52,534 nucleotides of DNA from positions 1 through 52,534 of IMG/VR virus record IMGVR_UViG_3300036828_000700; one strand, 5' to 3'. Shown in pieces: positions 48,358-52,534 of this stretch. The stretch comes from a virus. Below the pieces are notes generated by a model that worked only from the letters and a program-made list of their open reading frames with translations, was not told the DNA's origin and made no database searches. The position numbers were made by a program, and so were the translations under genes. The stretch's first letter is position 1, and the number at the start of each line of letters is the position of its first letter.

Positions 48358-49646
48358 CCGAATCCAATCCCATTGACGTTGCGCGCGTCCGAAGTGTTCT
48401 GGCCCCAGACGGGTATCTGGCGCGGTTTTAACCGGCCCAGCCGACTCTGTTTCGCGATCTTGTCCGCCTGCGATTGGAAATCACTTAGCAGCTTTTCAGC
48501 ACCCGCCTCGTCCTGCTCCATCGAGCGGACTTGCGAGAGCATATGGAGCACCACGGGTGTCTCCCAAGCTGGTGGGACCATGATGGTCTGGTTGGAGTCG
48601 CCCACGTCGTATGTCTCTGCGAGCCGATAGCCGCTAAGGCGGATATTGAGTTCCGTGACTGGAGCATTGGCCGAATGTACGACGGCATCAGTTCCGCCCA
48701 AGCCTCTGGTCACCCCGTTGAACTGCCAGATGTTGTTGAATGGCGGCTGCTGGGCGTTGTCGATGATGTGGTTAACGGAGGAAAAGGCCACGATCTCGCT
48801 GTCGATCTGCGCGAGGCCGATGGAGAGAAATCCGGCACCGTTGAACATCTGAAAGAAGTTCGTGTCGGCAAGGATGTTGCCCGCCAACTGGTTGCTTCCA
48901 CCCGTCCGGTTGCTCTGCGGCCAGACTTGAATGACCGACTGCGGGCCATCCTGCTCGTAGCTCAAGATGCCCGAGAAACCCGCCGCTGAGTTACGCAGGT
49001 ACATGAAACTGCGTGGCACCACATCCATCGGATAGCCGTCGTACCAGGCATTCGTGAATTGGTAGAACGGCGAGGCCAGCCGGTACATGGACTGGTTGAT
49101 CTGAGACTGCACCCCGGTGATGTCCACGATCCCGCCGCCGATCTTGACCATTTCCTGAAGCGCACGGTTGAGCAGCCGGAAAGCTGTGTACGCTCCGATG
49201 AAGTTGCCATCGGTATCGGGCAGAAAAGCGGTCGAGCGCGTCGGCAGCGCGGTGTGAACCAATGGAGTCCCGACACCCACGTCGTAGTTCCCAATGCCGG
49301 ACGCTTGCTGCGCAGGGAAGCTCCACATATCTGCCGTGGAGGTCAGCGGGGTTCCCTGTCCAGCTTGGTAGATATTGATGGTCTGGATCTGAATGCCAGA
49401 CATCTGGACTTGTGCGACTATCGCGTTTTGGCTTCCGGTGAGCGTAATTGATTGTTGGTTTGACGGTGCGGTCTCGCCCCAGTTGGTGACGCCGGTCGCG
49501 GCGAGGGTGTTCGTGGTTCCCGGCTGGAACTGGCCCCCTGTCAGATTGGTGCCTGTCAGGGAAACGAGGATGGGCGGATTGTGAACTGCGGGTGCGTCGG
49601 GGATCCGCGCCCGAAGGTCCATTATAATGTCGCCGACTAAACTCAT
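48342..49646 (-). CDS. Putative head-tail adaptor / tail protein
   Basis: 434 residues. [12 protein letters not shown] at the N-terminus, beta strands ([20 protein letters not shown]) and a long C-terminal helical segment ([20 protein letters not shown]). Position after capsid and decoration genes favours a head-completion or adaptor role. No family confidently recognised. Confidence 0.55.
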   Translation of the reverse strand: MSLVGDIIMDLRARIPDAPAVHNPPILVSLTGTNLTGGQFQPGTTNTLAATGVTNWGETAPSNQQSITLTGSQNAIVAQVQMSGIQIQTINIYQAGQGTPLTSTADMWSFPAQQASGIGNYDVGVGTPLVHTALPTRSTAFLPDTDGNFIGAYTAFRLLNRALQEMVKIGGGIVDITGVQSQINQSMYRLASPFYQFTNAWYDGYPMDVVPRSFMYLRNSAAGFSGILSYEQDGPQSVIQVWPQSNRTGGSNQLAGNILADTNFFQMFNGAGFLSIGLAQIDSEIVAFSSVNHIIDNAQQPPFNNIWQFNGVTRGLGGTDAVVHSANAPVTELNIRLSGYRLAETYDVGDSNQTIMVPPAWETPVVLHMLSQVRSMEQDEAGAEKLLSDFQSQADKIAKQSRLGRLKPRQIPVWGQNTSDARNVNGIGFGWLIN

Positions 49647-49654
49647 TAACTTCC

Positions 49655-49696
49655 CTATAAAAACAAATGGCGGTCACCCGCGAGGCGTGCCGCCAT
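49655..49696 (-). terminator. Intrinsic terminator after the capsid genes
   Basis: On the minus strand ATGGCGG...CCGCCAT (arms 49667-49673 and 49690-49696) forms a stem, immediately followed by TTTGTTTTTAT. It sits 39 bases past the stop of the decoration gene, as expected for partial termination that raises capsid expression relative to downstream genes. Confidence 0.7.
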
Positions 49697-49734
49697 CGTT
49701 GTTCGCGAGTCTCCGCGACTGCGTTCCGCTTCGC

Positions 49735-50139
49735 CTACATCAGCGCGCCCCAGACCTCCGCATCACATACCGGCGTGCCTCCGGTGCCAGCCGCCGTCAT
49801 CACGAGAGTCGCGACTATCGAGGTGAGGGCCACGTCGGTGATGAACTCAATCGGGACGCTGACGAAGTCGCCCGCCGCCCCTGCCGCTGACGGTGCCATG
49901 TAACCGATGTCCCAGAAGTTGGTTCCGTCGTTGCCGCGCAATGAGAGCGAGACGAATCCGCCACCCGTGGTGAAACCCTTGGCCTGCACTCGAACGATTC
50001 CAGTGTTGACTGGCTGAGGGAGAGTCAGCGTAAGGGTATTGCTCGTACCGACTGAGGCTTGGGTTGCTTTCGCACTCCGAGCAGTAAGTCCGGTCCCCAT
50101 CCCCTCAAGAATTCCTGCGACTGACTTGAGAATTGCCAT
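49735..50139 (-). CDS. Head decoration-like protein
   Basis: 134 residues, all-beta pattern (NTLTLTLPQPVNTGIVRVQA, GFVSLSLRGNDGTNFW, TSIVATLVMTAAG). Located right after the major capsid gene, the usual decoration position. Followed by a terminator. Confidence 0.6.
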   Translation of the reverse strand: MAILKSVAGILEGMGTGLTARSAKATQASVGTSNTLTLTLPQPVNTGIVRVQAKGFTTGGGFVSLSLRGNDGTNFWDIGYMAPSAAGAAGDFVSVPIEFITDVALTSIVATLVMTAAGTGGTPVCDAEVWGALM

Positions 50140-50148
50140 GGTCGTCTC

Positions 50149-51153
50149 CTATTGCCCGAAGTCGAGCGCGCCGTTCATGCGCGGGCTAACGACCGACAAC
50201 TGCCAAGTCAGCGTGACTTGCGCCACGAGAACCTTTTGGTTGCTGGGTCTGATGAAGGGGTCAACGTCAAAATAGTTGGCCGGATGGAACACTGGGAACA
50301 GATACTTCGTGTTCAGCATCAGCGAGGCTGCGTGTCCGTTCGCGAGTGGTGCCTGCGCCAGGAAACGATCCTGGAAGACGACCATATTGTTGTACTTGAG
50401 GTGATATCTGAACCCGAACTGGACGGCTTGCTCGTCCTGGTCGGGTTGGTTGTAACGGATCTGGCCGTAGTACGACTTGCGGAAACTCCGGTACATCTGT
50501 GGAGTCATCAGGAACAAGTCTGGCTCGTCCCAACCATAGGTTACTTGCTGGTAGAGGTTCTCGACGTCGTCTGCCAGCACGGTTCCAGCAGTAGTGACCG
50601 CGACATTCGCGTTGGGTTGCCAGAACGCATTGATGGTCTGCGAGCGATCGATCCCCGCGATGATGTTGTTGGTCACCGCAACCCAAGACATCAGGTCGTC
50701 TATATCGATCGTGGTATTCTGCGGTGCCGTGTGAAACAGCGCTCGCGAGAGCTTCATCAGAAGCGAAGCGATACCGACCTGCCACTTCGCTTTCGCCAGT
50801 TTCACGATTCCAGTGGGACCAGCATTGATGACGAGGTCGGTGAACGGGATCGCCACCGACTGATAGTAAAACCGCCACAACTGGTTGGCCGGCTGGATCG
50901 AATCAATGATCTGGGTTTGCAGGATCTGGTCACCGTAGTACGCGCCGCCCGTGGTTTCTTCTTGGGTGACGAGCGGGTACACGAGTTCGCCGCCAACGAA
51001 CCGGCGACCGTTTCTTGTCATCCACTGAAGCGCTGGGCTTGGAGTGAATGCGTTGTCGGCGAGCTCGGGGTGAACGTATTTCTGGGTGATTGAGTTGAGC
51101 GTGTTCACCAGTAAGGCTGGTGGCGCATTAATCCCAGTTCCTACGACGGCCAT
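50149..51153 (-). CDS. Major capsid protein
   Basis: 334 residues. Compatible with an HK97-fold capsid protein of podovirus type: strand and helix order with LVNTLNSITQKYVHPELAD, FVGGELVYPLVTQEETTGGA, a long spine helix (TGIVKLAKAKWQVGIASLLM), LFLMTPQMYRSFRKSYYG and C-terminal VAQVTLTWQLSVVSPRMNG. It lies directly after the scaffold gene and before the decoration gene. Confidence 0.85.
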   Translation of the reverse strand: MAVVGTGINAPPALLVNTLNSITQKYVHPELADNAFTPSPALQWMTRNGRRFVGGELVYPLVTQEETTGGAYYGDQILQTQIIDSIQPANQLWRFYYQSVAIPFTDLVINAGPTGIVKLAKAKWQVGIASLLMKLSRALFHTAPQNTTIDIDDLMSWVAVTNNIIAGIDRSQTINAFWQPNANVAVTTAGTVLADDVENLYQQVTYGWDEPDLFLMTPQMYRSFRKSYYGQIRYNQPDQDEQAVQFGFRYHLKYNNMVVFQDRFLAQAPLANGHAASLMLNTKYLFPVFHPANYFDVDPFIRPSNQKVLVAQVTLTWQLSVVSPRMNGALDFGQ

Positions 51154-51166
51154 GGGTTACTCCTCG

Positions 51167-51997
51167 CTACTGCGGTATCTGATTCCAGACGTCGGGATCG
51201 TTGAGAATTGCATCGTCGGGAATCTTATCGACCCCGCCGAATTTGGACTTGAGCTGGAGCGAACCACCACCGCCGAAGCCGGGACTCGGAACGTAGCTTC
51301 CGTGCTCAGTAAGCTCCTTGCGCGCCTGGGTGTAGCCTTCCTCCCGCGCCTGCTTGACGATTTCGTCGCGCTCAGTGGCGGCGTTGATCGGAGCCATGAC
51401 TGACTCATGGATGCGGTCAAAGTCCGGATAGCGGCTACCAGGCTCAACGAGTTGCCGTTCGTTGGCGAACTCAAGAACTTTATTGAAGGTCCAGTCCTTC
51501 GGCCACTGGAAGCTGCGATAATCGCGCTTCATGTCTTTGTTCACTTGAAAGCCGAAGGCGCTGACGAGTTCTTTGCGGAGGTCTTCCTTGAACTTGTTCT
51601 GGTTGGACTCGATCTCGTCGAGCTTCTTGAGCCGCTCGATTACAGGAGCGAAGAACTCTCCCGGCTTGTCCATGACCGTCGGGTTGCGCTCGCCTTGGAG
51701 GCGTGCGACGAGCTGATCCAGAAGGTCAGGTTGCCCGTTCGGGTTGGGGTTCTGCTGGACAGTCTGAAGCTGCTGCGCGACCTGATCGTAGAGCGCGCGT
51801 AGCTCGTTGTATTGATTGGCGAGCTTGCCGTACTCGCCCTCGAGCTGGCCCGTGCGCTTGGTGAATCGGTCGAGGCTGCCGCGCTGTTCGATGTCGTAGG
51901 CACGCAGATCGCCCAGCTTCACCTTCATGTCTCCGATAGTGAGTTCGAGGTCGTCCGCGAACTTTTCTTTGTCATCGAGAAACTTGCGGTCAATCAT
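51167..51997 (-). CDS. Scaffolding-like coiled-coil protein
   Basis: 276 residues, highly charged. Coiled coils (LELTIGDMKVKLGDLRAYDI through QLQTVQQNP, LKKLDEIESNQNKFKEDLRK) and a C-terminal Gly-rich segment (SPGFGGGGSLQLKSKFGG). Located immediately before the capsid gene, the normal scaffold position. No protease motif was seen. Confidence 0.68.
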   Translation of the reverse strand: MIDRKFLDDKEKFADDLELTIGDMKVKLGDLRAYDIEQRGSLDRFTKRTGQLEGEYGKLANQYNELRALYDQVAQQLQTVQQNPNPNGQPDLLDQLVARLQGERNPTVMDKPGEFFAPVIERLKKLDEIESNQNKFKEDLRKELVSAFGFQVNKDMKRDYRSFQWPKDWTFNKVLEFANERQLVEPGSRYPDFDRIHESVMAPINAATERDEIVKQAREEGYTQARKELTEHGSYVPSPGFGGGGSLQLKSKFGGVDKIPDDAILNDPDVWNQIPQ

Positions 51998-52191
51998 CGT
52001 CGTTTGCTCGTGGTTCGGCGTGCCTGACGCGTCGAGCGGAAGCGCGCACGTTGAGTTTTGCGTTTGACCTTGCGATTGGAGCTGTCATCGTCGTCGGACT
52101 CAGGAGGCGCACCTGGTTCGGTATACATGCCACCGCCTTCGTCGGTGCCGCTCCCAATGACGGAGCTACTGGGATCATCATCGCCGTTCAC
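51994..52191 (-). CDS. Small acidic-to-basic protein
   Basis: 65 residues. An Asp/Gly-rich first half (GDDDPSSSVIG, PPESDDDDSS) and an Arg/Lys-rich second half (KVKRKTQRARFRSTRQARRT), a charge-split layout. Overlaps the scaffold start (ATGA). Unknown function. Confidence 0.6.
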   Translation of the reverse strand: MNGDDDPSSSVIGSGTDEGGGMYTEPGAPPESDDDDSSNRKVKRKTQRARFRSTRQARRTTSKRR

Positions 52192-52372
52192 TGCGTCGTC
52201 TCCGTTCGTGTTCCCGTCGGCGGTGCTTCCGGCGCCTGCGCCGGTACGGTTCCTCTAGGATGATGGGGCCACCACCAACGACTTCCTCGCGTTCCCCTCC
52301 CTCGCGTCCACCTCTAGCGCCGCCTCCCCTAGCGCCGCCTCGAAACCCGCCGCCGAATCCGCCTCGTGCCAT
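52178..52372 (-). CDS. RGG-rich mini-protein
   Basis: 64 residues. Begins ARGGFGGGFRGGARGGGARG, an RGG-type repeat known to bind nucleic acid or mediate weak interactions, then a Glu/Arg segment and a very Arg-rich end. Such boxes are rare in phages. Overlaps the next gene. Confidence 0.62.
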   Translation of the reverse strand: MARGGFGGGFRGGARGGGARGGREGGEREEVVGGGPIILEEPYRRRRRKHRRREHERRRRSERR

Positions 52373-52478
52373 GGTGTTTCTGCCTCACTGGGGTTCGATC
52401 GATGGGTGCTGTTTCAACGTCCTCGTCGATCCGGCCTTTGCCCCTGCCGTGATGCGGTCCTAGCTTCGGCCTCTTCAT
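52329..52478 (-). CDS. Basic mini-protein crossing the genome join
   Basis: 49 residues starting MKRPKLGPHHGRGKGRIDED and ending in an Arg-rich tail. ATG at 52478 (equal to 71) overlaps the stop of the gene at 68-541 (ATGA). The frame continues through the join, which supports circularity. It overlaps the RGG-rich gene by 44 bases. Confidence 0.5.
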   Translation of the reverse strand: MKRPKLGPHHGRGKGRIDEDVETAPIDRTPVRQKHHGTRRIRRRVSRRR

Positions 52479-52534
52479 GACGGCACACCCATGCCGCCTC
52501 CACCATTGCCCATCTGCGGATTCGCCTGTGACGG
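52408..52534. repeat. Terminal direct repeat, right copy
   Basis: Identical to 1-127. Bases 52475-52534 repeat the 3' end of the gene at 68-541, so this copy is a duplicate made by assembly. Confidence 0.9.

Overview
The window is a complete, circularly assembled genome of a tailed bacteriophage. Bases 1-127 are identical to bases 52408-52534, and one small gene runs across the join, so the unique circle is about 52,407 bp. A tyrosine integrase with an excisionase-like neighbour marks it as temperate. Portal, capsid, internal virion proteins, a lytic transglycosylase and the absence of any recognisable tape measure or contractile sheath suggest a short-tailed (podovirus-like) virion. The host cannot be named. 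The GC-rich sequence and Thr/Pro linkers in a secreted-type glycosidase fit a soil or sediment bacterium, but that is weak evidence.

Layout. (1) 13961 leftwards through 1, across the join and on to 34130, all on the minus strand: a long late/structural module. In transcription order it holds a small protein, a Tas-like gene, a tandem guide array, small genes, terminase ATPase, zinc ribbon, two unknown genes, terminase nuclease, portal, small basic proteins, scaffold, major capsid protein, decoration protein, head-tail adaptor, glycosidase, tail fibre, tail protein, internal virion proteins, lytic transglycosylase and membrane proteins. (2) 14124-20650, plus strand: about 17 small accessory genes, many Cys-rich, several with the same leader upstream of the start codon. 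(3) 27502-20631, minus strand: HTH regulators, integrase, RepA-like primase-helicase, adenine methyltransferase, PD-(D/E)XK nuclease and cytosine methyltransferase. (4) 27794-34126, plus strand: recombination genes (PolB-type exonuclease, J-domain protein, RecT, RecB-like exonuclease, RusA) with small unknown genes. Blocks 2 and 3 converge at 20.6 kb, blocks 3 and 4 diverge at 27.6 kb, and blocks 4 and 1 converge at 34.13 kb.

The outstanding feature is at 11851-13473. A 283-residue protein has an IS110 Transposase_20/Nop-like domain but no visible nuclease domain. Directly after its stop codon comes an array of 21 units with a 36-38 bp period. Each unit alternates a near-invariant 10-mer (minus strand GAGCGAGCCG) with a degenerate partner (GAGNNACCCG), separated by two different variable stretches of about 8-10 nt. 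This is the dual-spacer architecture of TIGR-Tas RNA-guided systems, not CRISPR. The protein looks like a nuclease-less (TasA-type) effector, placed at the head of the late operon.

Other notable points are a terminase large subunit split into two genes at its interdomain linker, a paired restriction-modification-like cassette, a virion-module glycosidase and a tail fibre that both start with signal-peptide-like segments, shared leaders and covarying hairpins in the accessory operon, and many Arg-rich mini-proteins.
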